Shown: one piece after another, positions 1-12,855 of the stretch | Layout of the letters: every line of letters begins with the position of its first letter | Numbering within the stretch: position 1 is the stretch's first letter | Assembly (NCBI GenBank): GCA_027924645.1 | Contig: BSBN01000860.1 | Coordinates: 4,464,001 to 4,528,000, forward strand | DNA: 64,000 nt | Source: Cunninghamia lanceolata | Taxonomy: Eukaryota > Streptophyta > Pinopsida > Cupressales > Cupressaceae | Reading direction: 5' to 3' | Notes under the pieces: model-generated | Database searches by the model: none | Seen by the model: the letters and a program-made list of their open reading frames with translations, nothing else | What the model was told of the DNA's origin: nothing | Made by a program: the position numbers and the translations under genes

Positions 1-2545
1 AGTCTATGTGGGTTCCTAAAGCCCTTCATCATCCATTTCCTAAGAAAACATCTCCATTGCACCCTACACCACCTCCGCATCACAAGCTTTAACTTTTATG
101 GGGATGTGTGCAACCATTGGTTATGGTTCCCTTCCATTCCACAATAAATCTACCATCATTCATCCACTATCCTACATACCCTCCACATACCATCCCTATG
201 GTCCATGCTTTGGCATAAGTCTGAGATAATCCACATCATAATCCACTATTTTCCCTACATAATCCACATCATAATCCAATTTTCTCCCCTCTAGAATCCA
301 CATCATAATCCACTATCTACCTAATCCATTTGCCTTCCATGTATCCCTTACCAACATCGATGAGGACACTCAACATGGTCCATGGACGAGGATATCATTC
401 TCTAATGGGACTATAACCTTTCAGTGCAGTGTAACACAACCTTTAACCCTCAACCCTAAACACTATATGTTAAACCCTAATCCCTCCACCCTAAACCCTA
501 ATCCCTCAACTGTAAATGCTATCCCTAAAGCCTGAAGCCTCAAACCTTAAACCTTAAACTGTCAACCCTATCCCTAAACCCTCAACCCTAAACACTATAC
601 CTTAAACTCTAATCCCTCAACACTAAACCCTAAACCCTCAACCCTAAACACTATATCTTAAACTCTAATCCCTCAATACTAAACCATAATCCCTCAACCC
701 TAAACCCTAATCCCTTATCGCTAAACCTTAAACCCTATCCCTAAAGCCTCAACCCTCAACACTTGAATCTTAAATCCTAAACCCTATCCCTAAACCCTCA
801 ACCCTAAATAGTACTATGCCTTAAACCCTAATCCCTCAACTCTAAACCGTAATCCCTAAATCCTAAACCCTCAACCCTTAACCCTCAACACTATACCTTA
901 AACCCTAATCCCTCAACCCTCAACTCTCAACCCTAATCTTAAACCTAACTTAAAGCTTCCACTCATTCCACCATCCTCAAGGGATCCAAAAATGCAAATT
1001 AGATGCCTCTACTGATAAAGCCAAAAAATCTACCATCATTCATCCACTATCCTACATACCCTCCACATACCATCCCTATGGTCCATGCTTTGGCATAAGT
1101 CTAACATAATCCACATCATAATCCACTATTTTCCCTACATAATCCACTTTTCTCCCCTCTAGAATCCTGTCATAATCCACTATCTGCCTAATCCATTTGC
1201 CTTCCATTTATCCCTTACCAACATCGATGAGGGCACTCGACATGGTCCATGGGCGAGGACATCATTCTCTAATGGGACTATAATCTTTTAGTGCAGCATA
1301 ACGTAACCTTCAACCCTCAACCCTAAACACTATACCTTAAACCCTAATCCCTCCACCCTCAACCATAAACGCTATCCCTAAAGCCTGAAGCCTCAACCCT
1401 TAAACCTTAAATCGTCAACCCTATCCCTAAATCCTCAACTCTAAACACTATACCTTAAACTCTAATCCCTCAACACTAAACCCTAAACCCTCAACCCTAA
1501 ACACTGTATCTTAAACTCTAATCCCTCAACACTAAGCCCTAATCCCTCAACCCTAAACCCTAATCCCTTATCGCTAAACCTTAAACCCTATCCCTAAAGC
1601 CTCAACCCTCAACACTTGAACCTTAAATCCTAAACCCTATCCCTAAACCCTCAACCCTAAATGGTACTATACCTTAAACCCTAATCCCTCAACTCTAAAC
1701 CCTAAACCCTCAACCCTCAACCCTCAACACTATACCTTAAACCCTAATCCCTCAACCCTCAATGTTCAACCCTAATCTTAAACCTAAACTTAAAGCTTCC
1801 ACTCATTCGACCATCCTCAAGGGATCCAGAAATGCAAAATTAGATGCCTCTACTGATAAAGCCAAAAAATCTACCATCATTCATCCACTATCCTACATAC
1901 CCTCCACATACCATCCCTATGGTCCATGCTTTGGCATAAGTCTGACATAATCCACTATTTTCCCTACATAATCTACATCATAATCCACTTTTCTCCCCTC
2001 TAGAATCCACGTCATAATCCACTATTTGCCTAATCCATTTGCCTTCCATGTATCTCTTACCAACATCGATGAGGGCACTCGACATGGTCCATGGGCGAGG
2101 ACATCGTTCTCTAATGGGACTATAACCTTTCAGTGCAGCGTAACGCAACCTTCAACCCTCAACCCTAAACACTTTACCTTAAACCCTAATCCCTCCAACC
2201 TAAACCCTAATCCCTCAACCGTAAATGCTATCCCTAAAGCCTGAAGCCTCAACCCTTAAACCTAAAACCATCAACCCTATCCCTAAACCCTCAACCCTAA
2301 AAACTATACCTTAAACTCTAATCCCTCAACACTAAACCCTAAACCCTCAACCCTAAACACTATATCTTAAACTCTAATCCCTAACCACTAAACCCTAATC
2401 CCTCAACCCTAAACCCTAATCCGTTATCGCTAAGCCTTAAACCCTATCCCTAAAGCCTCAACCCTCAACACTTGAACCTTAAATCCTAAACCCTATCCCT
2501 AAACCCTCAACCCTAAATAGTACTATGCCTTAAACCCTAATAATA
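1..2545. repeat. Composite satellite: telomere-like tracts alternating with an ORF-derived segment
   Basis: Three tandem units are visible. The phrase CTACCATCATTCATCCACTA recurs near 150, 1030 and 1870, and AAAGCTTCCACTCATTC recurs near 952 and 1792, giving a period of about 840 bp. Each unit has a unique-looking segment of about 350-480 bp and then a tract of degenerate CCCTAAA, CCCTAAT and CCCTCAA words (about 430-945, 1310-1785 and 2150-2545). CCCTAAA is the plant telomere repeat, so these are interstitial telomere-like tracts. The first unit starts outside the window. Units 2 and 3 lack a piece that unit 1 keeps at 1-150. The array stops abruptly at 2545. Short open frames inside it follow the repeat and are not genes. 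Confidence 0.85.
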
Positions 2546-2944
2546 GTAATCAATTGTGCTACAAAATCCATAATTAACCTAAGTCTTGCATATCCATTCC
2601 ACGAATTGTACCCTTTGCCTTTCCTAAGAACATATCGGCCCAATGTGACTCCATCATTGGAACCTTTCACTTTGCTATACCGATGGCCCGATAAAGATAT
2701 ATATCACTATATCAGCAAAACAACGATCTATCGAGGTAACCTTTGAGGTCATCCCATTGATAGACCAAGAAAATGGAATAAAATGAGCTTATCGGGATAA
2801 CATGCAGACATTGGTGGAAACCACATCATGGTTCCACTGACAGGTTGATAAAGTTGGTAGAAGAAGGTTATATCGCTGTAACATGTGGATTTCGGTGGAA
2901 TACATATCACACCCTCACCGATAATCCGATGAACTCGACAGGAG
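2546..2944. other. Spacer with degenerate TATCG/TTCGGTGGAA modules
   Basis: No gene is seen. From about 2690 the sequence carries modules of roughly 60-80 bp with a TATCG word, an AACATG word and a TTCGGTGGAA-like word, running into the duplicated block that follows. It may be the upstream region of the gene family copy beginning at 3992. Confidence 0.45.
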
Positions 2945-3860
2945 TTAGCTTATCGCCAGAACATGTCAACTTCGGTAGAACTTATATACGAGTTTCCCCG
3001 ACATGCTGATAAAACCAACAAAGACAAAAGCATCATTGTAGCATGTAAGGATTGCTGGAACTAAGGATGAATTTCCACTGATAACCTGAAATAACTATAA
3101 AACATTGAGGCTATGAAGAACATCAACTGGACTAGGGCACATCGAGGCAACTTCATATGGAACCTCACCGATGGATCGAGAGAGGGAAATTTATCGATGG
3201 AAGGGATGGACTTTGGTGGCATATAAAACAATGCCTTAGCAATACGGCGATGATTGTTAGACAAGATTGATGTGACATTCCAAGACATCGATCGAATATT
3301 TGCAATTAATAAATTGGCTAGATGGCAAGATACACATCGATGGTGCATTTATGAGCTAAGATTGAAATAATTTATTCCACCCCTGTAAGATTTGGCTGAA
3401 GAAGGTTATATCGCTGGAACATGTCAACTTCGATAGAACTTATATACGAGTTCCCCCGACATGTCGATAAAACCAACAAAGACAAAAGCATCGTTGTAGC
3501 ATGTAAGGATTGGTGGAACTAAGGATGTATTTCCACCGATAGCCCGAAATAACTATAAAATATTGAGGATATGAAGAACATCAGCCGGACTAGGGCACAT
3601 TGAGGCAACTTCATATGGAACCTCACCGATGGACTGAGAAAAGGAAATTTATCGATGGAAGGGATGGACTTCAGTGGAATATAAAACAAAGTCTCAGCAA
3701 TACAATGATGATTGTTAGATAAGATTGATGTGACATTCCAAGACATAGGTCGAATATTTGCAATTAATAAACCGACTAGATGGCAAGATACACATCAATG
3801 GTGCATTTATGAGCTGAGATTGAAATAAGTTATTCCACCCCTATAAGATTTCGCTGAAGA
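2945..3860. repeat. Two-copy tandem repeat, period about 458 bp
   Basis: The block from about 2945 to 3402 is repeated at about 3403-3860. Both copies hold AAGACAAAAGCATC (3021 and 3479), a segment beginning GGAACTAAGGATG, and a late TTATTCCACCCCT word. Divergence is small but clear. Two minus-strand open frames here (3061-3348 and 3519-3746) are the same sequence seen twice and show no known domain, so I do not call them genes. The position just upstream of a gene suggests a duplicated promoter or leader region. That is inference. Confidence 0.7.
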
Positions 3861-3991
3861 AAGAAGGAGAAAGGAATTTTGACCTCTCACAAAGCAAGGA
3901 GCAGAAAAAGGCCAACCAGAAATATATTTCAAGTAAGTATATCGGTCCTGACTATAAATTTATACTATGCAGAAGCTTTGGAGTCTGCATT

Positions 3992-6960
3992 ATGGAAAAT
4001 AATCCAGAGAAACATAAAGCTAAAAAGCAGAAGGTCAAGAAAAGATCACTGAATCAAGATTTAATTGACCAATGCCTAGGGTCTAGGCTAAGACAAAAAA
4101 GAAGTGCCCAAATTAATCCCTCCATAGATAAATTGATAGACGACTATAAGGAGTTAGGAGATTTTTGGACCCCTCTTTGAGGGTATCAATTGTTTCTGTA
4201 TCATTTCAAGAAACAATATAGGTATGAGCCTATCTGCAACCCTTGGAGGTTAAATTTAGTAAGGCTAATAGTGTCTAATGTCTTTATCAATGTGGATTTG
4301 ATTAAAGCCTTAGCTAGTAAATATGACCCAAAAATAAGAACTATTAGATCACACACTGGTGACAATATACTGGTGCTTTCCAAGGATTTCATTGTGAATG
4401 TTTTTCAATTGGAATGTGGCTTTAACATGCCCATTACAGTCAAAGACCTATTGCTGGAGTATAGGCATATGGACACCAGTTATAAGATAGGCAAGTTAGC
4501 TTTACACAGGCCAAAAGATGACAAGGGTCAGATGAGGAAATTTTCCAATGCTGAGAACCCTCCATTTTCTAAAGAATTATTTAAGAAGTACTTTTGTTGC
4601 ACTTATTATGCTGTTGGTCAAGTCTTAGGTCTCGAGGTTCCCCCACAAATGTCAATTGCACCTATGGTGTTAGCTGTAGATATTCAAACAAAGGGAGCAA
4701 GGCTTTTTGATTATGCAAGTTACATAGCTAATGCTCTAAACCATGGATTGGAGAAAATCAAACATAATAGTGATAAGATTAATTTCAAGCACTACTCTTT
4801 GTTAATGCATTTGCTTTTGTATGAAGGGCATGGTAGAGGATGGTGGAGTTCAGAGATGAAAATTCGGGACTCGTTTGACAATGGGGACCCAAAACTAGTG
4901 CAAATGTGGACTTCACTGTGGGATTGTTGTTTTGACAGATCTCATTATTTTTTCTTTGAAGAATATTTTGTGAAGCCTCTAATGCAACTATTGGGATATT
5001 CTCATGACTATAGCCTTTCTCCCAGTATACAAAGGTTTCTTAGGCCAAAGGAAAATGATCCAAAGACTAAGGTGAATCATAACTGGGGAGATTGGTATGC
5101 CTTTTTAGACTACACCATGATATGAGTCTATGGAGTTCAGGGTTCCCCTTATCTATTGCCTAGGGTTGTCCTATACAGAATTGCATACTTAGAAATTATG
5201 AGATAAATGGTTAAATTTGATGCTTTTCATCTAAAGAGGAACAACAAACAATCATTCATGCCCAACACTTTCTGCTTTGGGGAATTCACAATAGTCATGA
5301 ATGAGGGTTATGAAGAAGTCAATGCCAAACTAGCACAGTATGATCTCCCAATAGGAGATGAAAGAAAAGGTTTTGATATAGAGGGTTTTATTCATAGATC
5401 CAGGGTCTCACAGGGTCTATCTGGTTATGAACATCTTTTTTCAAGAGTAGATATAATTAGAAATCAAGACGAAGCCTCTACTGAAGATAGAATGGCTATA
5501 TTTAATAAAATTCTACTTGCACATGATTGGAAATGCAAGAATGTACCTTCATACTCAAGAGCCTTTTCTAAAATTGAAGACCCACTATCAAGAGTTGAGC
5601 AGCTTATTGCTCATGCAGATGAGATAATTGAGGGTGTGCCTTTAATTGCTTTTGATACAGATTACATACAATACTCTGGGACACAAGCTCAAGAGGTGCA
5701 ACCTCTGACTCACATACCTTCACAGGTAACCCCTGAAGTATCATTTTTTGTAGATATAGATATAGATGAAGAAGTGAGTGATGATGAGATTGAACAAATG
5801 CAAACAATAAGTGCTCCTATTGTTCCACATTATGAGCCTCCTGCAGAATTGAACCATGTAAAATTTGAGACTTCTAGGGATCTGTCTGATGACATCAGAG
5901 TTATGGCTGCTCAAAAGTTTGTCTCTGATGATGAATTTATTAAGACTTCTGAATTTAAATCTTTTGTATATGAATATCAAGGAAATAAAATGAAGCAAAA
6001 AATGAAAGGTACTACCCCTGAGCAAGAAACTGCCGCCTTGGAGGAATTGAAAAAAGAGATTGACAGAGAAATGGAGTCTATTACTCCAGAAAGAGGAAGA
6101 CAACTACTCCAAGAAGCCAAGGTATTGCTTGTTCCAGGTTGGGATATGAGCTCTACCATTGTATTTGACACATTCAGGAGGAGGGAAGATAAAACACCAA
6201 GTTTGACAGAGGAAGCAAGTGACAAAGTATATAAGTCATGGTCAGGGTATAATGCAGATGAAGCCACTTTATTGATTTGGTCTTTTTATCCCCAAGATAA
6301 GAGACCAATAATAACCAGTGACCCAAATCAAATGTTTGGTCACCTATTGGTCAAAAGGATAGGAGACATAGATCCCTTGGAAACTGTTGAACTAAATGTT
6401 AATGTAGCAAAGTTCACTAAGGCCCAGTTTGAGAAATTAATCGAGGAAAATGACAAGATGAAGAAAGAATTAATATACCACAAGGAAAGATCTTTTACAT
6501 CTGAGGTACATTCCCCATGGATCCAGAAAGACAACGAAATGATAGAGGCATTAACAGATGTAATCTATTGGAAAGAATGCCATGCTAAATCCCATAAAAA
6601 ATGTAAGAAGCTTTTTAGGGAAGTAAAGACCGTCAAATACACCATGGCCTCTAAAATAATAAAAGAAAGGTTTAAAAAGATGTGGGAATGTGCTGATACC
6701 TGGTGGAAATCATTCCAACAAACATGTTCATCCATTATAGAAAATAAAAGATTGCATGAGAGGATGATGGAAAGAAAAGAGGAACTTTCAGACAAAAAAC
6801 TTTTAACAGAACAAGGATTGAAGATGTATGATAAGTTGGTCAAGATGCATGAAAAGTATCATAATAAATTAAATAAGGAGTTGAATTCTTTTGATATTGC
6901 TCCCTCAATTCATGATGATACTAGAGAACCGCAAAAATATGAAGAGTGGAAGGAAGATGT
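3992..6960 (+). pseudogene. Family X copy 1, 5' part (unknown function), cut by element C
   Basis: I do not recognise this protein. The start is the ATG at 3992 (MENNPEKHK). The reading frame holds to 6960 with only three in-frame stops: TGA at 4178, TGA at 5123 and TAA at 5204. The minus-strand copy at 35-48 kb has Arg, Arg and Gln at those places, so the stops look like decay. The basic N-terminus (first ~45 residues) is followed by a globular part of about 400 residues with short motifs HYSLLMHLLLYEG, MQWTS-like QMWTSLWD and HNWGDWYAF. A hinge rich in acidic residues follows, then a conserved block with PGWDMSSTIVFDTF and VKRIGDIDP. The end is a Lys/Glu-rich coiled coil. No transmembrane segment or catalytic motif is evident. 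The frame resumes after the inserted element at 15625. Total length is about 1,070 codons. Confidence 0.7.
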
Positions 6961-9900
6961 TGATGGTGATAGTTTATCATTGATGTCAAAAGGTATTGAG
7001 AGAATTGATTTGTTGTGCATCTTCACAAAGTACCATCAGGACTACAGGACATTTGAGGATCACTTGCACTATTGACAAAGGTTGTTCATGATCATACATT
7101 TAACAATTGTTCACTTATGGCAGGAATCAATCAGGAGTTGTTCACTCAATCAGGATAAGTGTGTTGATCATGTCTTTATTAAGGATGTTGACTTGATAAG
7201 TGTATATCTTTCATATAGTGTGGTGCTTTCAAGGATGTAGCAGTAGTATATGATAGGAATCAAGTTGTTTGATGGTAAGTTGCAGTGCATTTATGTTATT
7301 ATGCTTCTTGTTCTTCTTGATCATTTCTTCACACAAGATGTTGAGTTGGTGCAAGTTGTTGGATTCAGTTGATAATGGCCACAATCCATGGTTGAGGAGA
7401 ATTCAGATGAGTTCAATTTATCTCATTAGTTTGTCACATAAGGAAATAGGTAGAGGATATGAATAGTCATTTAGTTCTTGATAATTCAAGTCTATGAAAG
7501 GAGATTTGTTCTTGCACAAGCTTATGGTGGTCACATTGTTGAGACAAAAGTAATTGATTCAAATGATTTGTAGTTATAAGTATGGTGGTAAAATCATAGT
7601 AACTTGATTGTGTTGGTCAGAGGATTAATGGGTGTTGGCATTGGTATAGATGTTTTTGATGTTCATCTCCTTGGTTTCACTTGCTTGCTCAGCTCAGTGG
7701 TTTCACTTGCTCTTCATCGTAATTATAGACCTCATGACACATTCATTATATAAGAGGTTCAATGGCAGAGATTAAGATAATATTGGCTTGACACTCTTAT
7801 TAATGGCAGTAAAAAGCTTTTTTTATGGCAGAGATGACAAAGATTCATGATAGAATATTAGGATCTCATGTTTGGTAAAACATGTTTGATTATTTGAGTA
7901 TCAATTTGGAGTTCATGTAATATGTGATGGGATTCATGTCTTGCAAGTTGAAGTTTGATTTTCTGCATCAGAGGTATGCTATGGCAGAGAAGTATCATTT
8001 TTTTGAAGGCATTATTTTTGTGGGCTTTGATAAATCACATGTGTTTATGTGATCAAAGGTATTGTATTTAGTTTAAAGGTATTGAGTCAAGTTTAAATTA
8101 TCTGCCCGTCTTCTTTGGAGTGTCTTTTTGTTATATTATGATGTTGACCTTTCGAGCAGGTCATAAGCCACTTAAGTGGTAGCTTGGAGGGTTTAAGGAT
8201 CGTGGGTAACCAGCCCCTTTCCTAGGTTCCCCAACACTGCCGGTTTATCTAATGAGCGCATGAGCGTCAAAACATAAATCGATGGTTGTATTTAAAAAAG
8301 GTTGAGCGAGTAATGACAAATCAGTGGTTGGCATTTAAATTAAGCCCCTCCTTGGTGTGCATACACTTTGACGTCCCACTGAACGTCATATGCTTTTCTA
8401 ATTGCAGAGTTCAGATTTAGAAAGTTTTTTTGGCAGTTGTTTTGTGAGTTTTTTAAGAAATATTCTATGAAGATTATTTCTATTTTTTCCTCGTGACTTG
8501 GGATTAAAAAGGTGATTTTTTTTAAAGGAATATTTCTTTTATAGAAATAAAGTTTTAAGATCTTTTTATCCTCTTCATGAAGAAGACTTTATAGCAGTAG
8601 GCTCGAGGAGATCAGTGATTTAGTTTTTTTTTATATAGGAGAAAATGAATTAAAATTTATTGAAGTTTTATTTAATGATATATATGCAGAGAATATTAAG
8701 GGTTATTTCAGATTGTCGAAGAAGATTTTTTTTTCAAAGAGCTTGCAAGAAAATATGAGATCAAGAAATTTTTGCATGAAAATAAAAGGGATTTTTGCAT
8801 AAGAAGATGAAATTGTCTTTGCAGATTGAATATTCAGTTTGAAAGAGATTTTATTCTCTCTTACAAGGGCAGGTTCAAAATATATTATTGAAAATATTAA
8901 TTTTGATTGAGAGAGGAATATGAAAAAAATATTTTCATAACATTGTGAATAAGATTTTCTTCTTGCAGATGGATTGGTGTTTGGATTCCTTGAAGTTTTT
9001 ATTATTGCAGATGAAAGGGTTTTGATTTTTTGAAAGAAGAAAATTTGCAGAGAGAAGGTGAATTTTTTTTTGTTTGCAGGTTCTTCATTAAGAGAAGATG
9101 AAAATGATTATAAAGAATGTGGGAAGTCATTTCATATTAATAGGCTTCGCAGGTGGATTGATAAGGGTGTTATTGAGTGGATCAATAGATAGGGTTGATT
9201 ATTTTAAATATCCTCTTGAAGAGAAAATTCAGATGAGTTTTGTATATGATTTTGGTTGATGAGAAGAATGGTCATATGACAGACACATGTGAAAGAAGAA
9301 GTGATTTGTATTGAAACGGAGAAACCCTCTGAGTTCTTATTTTTAATTTATTCTGTATTAGGGGTTGGTGCTCCTTGAAGTTGGTGCTTCTAAAAATATT
9401 AGGGGTTGGTGCTCCTTGAAGTTGGTGCTTCTAAACATTGTAACCAGTGAGATTTTGGATAAAGCCAGTGAGGCAGTTTTGGAGTGTTTTTTCTACCCTT
9501 GGAGGGTTTTCCACTCGTGAAAAGCATGTGTCATGTTTCATGTTGTCTTCATTTGTATGTGTGTATATTAATGTTTTGTTTATTAAGTTTTTTTCACATC
9601 CTTCATTATAAGTCTTGTGCATATGAGCTCAGCAAATCATTAATGTATTCCTCTTTTTTGTCTTGTAAGATAAAGTTTGCAAAAAGTTGTAAAAGATTTG
9701 AAAACTAATACAACACTGATTCACCCCCCCTCTCAGTGTTGTCCTGGACTCCTACAATTTTGGAGTGGTTTTTCTACCCCTGGAGGGTTTTCCACTTGTG
9801 CAAATCTTGTGTCATGATTTATATTGATCTTTTCTATGTGTGTATGATTTACTCATGAGATTTTGTTCTCCTTCTTCATTCTCAATCATGTGCATATGTG

Positions 9901-10021
9901 TTTGACAAATCAATGATATCTTTCTCTCTTCATGTCTTGAAAGTTAAAGTTTGCAAAAAGATTTGAAAATTTACACAACACTGATTCACCCCCCCTCTCA
10001 GTGTTGTCCTGAACTCGTACA
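6961..10021 (+). repeat. 5' LTR of element C (3,061 bp)
   Basis: It matches 12856-15619 along its length, starting TGATGGTGATAGTTT and ending GAACTCGTACA. It is about 300 bp longer than the 3' LTR because its terminal segment is doubled (see 9477-9756). It contains a 41-bp tandem pair around GGGGTTGGTGCTCC (9360 and 9401), also present in the other LTR. Near the end lies a 10-bp inverted repeat, ACAACACTGA (9975-9984) with TCAGTGTTGT (9998-10007), enclosing TTCACCCCCCCTC. Confidence 0.87.
9477..9756 (+). repeat. Extra, diverged copy of the LTR 3' end inside the 5' LTR
   Basis: The stretch from TTTTGGAGTG to GGACTCCTACA is followed directly by a second version ending at 10021. The second version resembles the single copy in the 3' LTR more closely. 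The extra copy carries its own ACAACACTGA...TCAGTGTTGT hairpin and differs in many positions (for example ACTCGTGAAAAGCATG against ACTTGTGCAAATCTTG). It therefore probably came from a diverged relative rather than from simple slippage. Confidence 0.75.
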
Positions 10022-10037
10022 ATTGGTATCAGAGCCA
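10022..10037 (+). promoter_or_regulatory. Primer-binding site of element C
   Basis: ATTGGTATCAGAGCC directly follows the 5' LTR. It is complementary to the 3' end of plant initiator tRNA-Met, the usual primer of Copia elements. Confidence 0.88.
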
Positions 10038-10090
10038 GTTTCCCTTTTTGAAGTCTAATAGGCTCGGGTAGGTCCTCTGTGTGGAGTTCA

Positions 10091-11650
10091 ATGGGTAAGT
10101 GCAAAAGAAATAAGAGCAAGAAAATTGTCAAGTCTCAGACTAGTCAAAACTCTTCATCTTTATCAAATTCAAAGGTTGATATTGAACTTGTTGATATAAA
10201 CGTTCCTCAAGATGAATCTGATATTGTATTAGAAGAAAAAGTTTCAAGAGTTCCTCAGTTTGATGGTTCAGATTTTTCAGTTTGGTATGTTAGAATGCAG
10301 ATTTATTTATCCTCTTTAGGATATGATGTTTTAATGTCAGTTGAGAATGGAAATGACAAAGAATCCCTTCAATGTAATCATATTGCAAAGAAGGCCATAT
10401 TGTCTGCTCTATCTAATGATATTTCTTGTAAAGTTATGGATTGTGTTACAGCTCAAGATATGTGGAGGAGATTGAAAAGAATTTATCAAGATAATGATAA
10501 AGAAGAGGACACTCTGGTGTGTGAAGAAAGTGGAAATGAAGGGAGAATTTCAAATGAAGGAGTTGAAGTTCAAACCCAATCAGATTCAGAAGAAGCTAAC
10601 ATCACAAGTGATGATGATCAGGAATATGATGAACAAGATTGTGAGATTGATATGGAAGGAGAGCTCATATATGCTCTAACTAAACTCAAGAAATATAACA
10701 GAGAGAATTAGAAACTAAAATTACAGCTCCAACAAGAAAGAGAATCTAAAGACAAAGCACTTTTAGACCTTGAAGAGGCCGGATGTTAGATTATAAGTTT
10801 AAAGACATATATTGATGATTCAGACAAATTAATTGCTAGATTAAAGACTGAAATTGAGGAAGCCAAGAGGATAGTAGATGTTTCAAAATATGACCTTGAA
10901 GTTAGAAGGATTGAGAATATGAAATTAGAGGGTGAAATTATCAATATGAGAAAAGAGTATGATGGTCTCAAGGCTTTATCTAGGAAATATCAAGTGTTTG
11001 AAGATAGCTCAAACAAGTTGCATGAGATGTTGGGCAAATAGAAGCATCATAAGGACACTACTGGTTTAAGATTTGAAGAAGGGGAATGTTCCAAAGCTAG
11101 AGAGACTCCTAGAAGGAAAATTGATTTAAGTCATCATGTTGCTGCCACAGAAGGTAAAAGGAAGAGTGAAGCTGGACAAAAAACTAGAGATGAATTTGTG
11201 CACAATCAAAGAAGGAATTTCAGAAAACCTACTGCTATAAGACAAGCATACATGTACAGGTATAATTATTCTTTTAATGGTTATTGTTATACTTGTAATC
11301 ATTTTGGACACAAAGCAGTTGTTTGCAGAAGGAATACTAATAATGTTTGTTACAAGTGCAATAATACTAGTCACATTCAAAGAAACTGCAAAATGAATAG
11401 AATGTATGATTTTGCTTGGAAGCATAATATAAATACTCAAGGGATGTTAAGAAGGTATTATCAATCATTTGATTATGATTGTAACATAGTTTGTTATAAT
11501 TGCAACTCTCCTGGTCACAAAGCATATAGTTGTAGAAGGCTTGAAAGAATTGTTTTACCTGATTTGAAAGGTTGGGAAAAGAAAAAGGTTGAAAAGATTT
11601 GGATAAAGAAACATGACAAGAAGAAAGCACCTGTGAAAATTTGGAAGTAG
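10091..11650 (+). pseudogene. gag: Gag of element C (coiled coil, zinc knuckles), three in-frame stops
   Basis: The start is the ATG at 10091 (MGKCKRNKS), right after a leader like the one before element B's gag. One frame runs to 11650, broken by TAG at 10709, 10787 and 11039. Residues about 50-140 form the Copia Gag fold (PQFDGSDFSVW...YLSSLGYDV, then MWRRLKRIYQD). An acidic segment and a coiled coil (about 200-320) follow. A GLRFEEGECS motif precedes three zinc knuckles: CYTCNHFGHKAVVC, CYKCNNTSHIQRNC and CYNCNSPGHKAYSC. The second has Ser in place of the usual Gly. The part of Gag between the IYQD motif and the acidic segment is short compared with element A, suggesting an internal deletion. 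IWIKK near the end resembles the sequence before protease in related elements, but no protease follows. Confidence 0.85.
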
Positions 11651-12855
11651 AAAGAAAGTAAAGAGAAGTCAGAATCTAAACTTGTACATCTGGCACAAGT
11701 TACATCATCAATTGAATAATAGATAGCATGATGTGAGGGGGAGTTGTTCTTGTCCTATCATTTATCCCCATGAAGTTACAGGAGGAGATCAATTCATGTC
11801 TATCAATGTGATGATCTTTTTTTGTTTATCATGCTTGCTTGATAATGTTTGAAATGAAGTTTCTGATGTTTTTGAGTTTCAGTGTATGTCAGTGACATGT
11901 TTAGTGGTTCATAATGCATATAAGGTGTTCAAAAGCTCTCTACACAAAGAGCTTGATGATGTTGTGACTTGATCCTATTTGTATATTGTTCATATAAAGT
12001 TGATACTTACAAAAATTGTGTTGCAGTTCAGTGTGATCTTGTTTGTCATGGCAAAGAGCTTAAGATGTTCTCAAGAAGCTCTTATCAGAAATTAGCATGT
12101 GTTGGCTAAGGTGGCTGAAAATGAAAAATTCAATTCATAGTACTTATCTCTGCTTTTGATTTGTGCAAAGTGTTGTTGCAGGAAGAACTTGATGATGTAG
12201 TTAGTTTGTTGATGTGCTTATTTGATGAGCTAGTTTGAATGACAAAGTCAAGAGACAACAGTTCTTGTATAGTACAATATGTTTCAGATGTGGTTTTGTA
12301 TTTATATCAAAATTGACATTGTGTTGTAAAAGGTGTCTTGTGCAGTTATAGGAGGATGGTCCTCATTTTTAAGAAGTATGGGTAGGAGTAGATTCATTGG
12401 AGACTTTATGCTTTGAGAGTTATTGGAGATTTGTCATGTGGGTCAAAAAGTGTTGATGGTTGAAGAAGAATTGTTTGTTTTGAAAGCTTATCTTTCAATC
12501 ACATGTGATGTCATCAGGAGTGTGTTAGTCTTCATCTTCATAGTGATGTTCAGGATAAGTTTAGCAAAATTGCATAAGTATTCAGTGCCTTCAATCTTTT
12601 GAAAGACAAGTGGTATCAAAGATTTTGGTAAGTGGTTCTCATTTTTTTGGTTGAAGATAACAAGATAACATGAGTTTATGTCTTCAAAGCCCTCATAATG
12701 CAATGTGTTTTGTAAATGTTATGATCAAGCTTTAACATCTTTTAGTGGAGTTATTTTCTCAGGGGGAGATAATAGTCTTTGTCATCAGATGTCAAAAAGT
12801 GGGAGAAAGAAAGAATGCTTCATGGAGTTTTGCCATCAATGACAAAGGGGGAGAT
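11651..12855 (+). other. Untranslated 3' interior of element C with two extra polypurine tracts
   Basis: No coding frame with recognisable similarity is present where pol should be. GTGAGGGGGAG near 11734 and AGGGGGAGAT at 12761 look like extra polypurine tracts, and the working tract is at 12843-12855. TTGCCATCAATGACAAAG just before it is a phrase shared with elements A and B. Confidence 0.7.
12843..12855 (+). promoter_or_regulatory. Polypurine tract of element C
   Basis: CAAAGGGGGAGAT abuts the 3' LTR start TGATGG. This is the expected site of plus-strand priming. Confidence 0.85.

Noticed and set aside
1..2545. True chromosome end (telomere)
   Set aside because: The CCCTAAA words are degenerate, interrupted by unique segments and followed by 61 kb of other sequence, so they are interstitial.
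1..2545. CRISPR-like array
   Set aside because: Repeat units are hundreds of bp long and diverged, without short constant repeats and unique spacers. The genome is a plant.
3061..3746. Two similar minus-strand frames beginning near MSWNVTSILSNN
   Set aside because: They are the same duplicated non-coding block read twice. Conservation reflects the 458-bp duplication, not selection.
7027..7075. C-terminal 38 residues of the long open frame 5207-7075
   Set aside because: They are read from element C's LTR. The same bases occur at 12856 onward. The real gene continues at 15625.
9360..9440. Separate minisatellite
   Set aside because: The 41-bp pair is an internal part of element C's LTR and is present in both LTRs.
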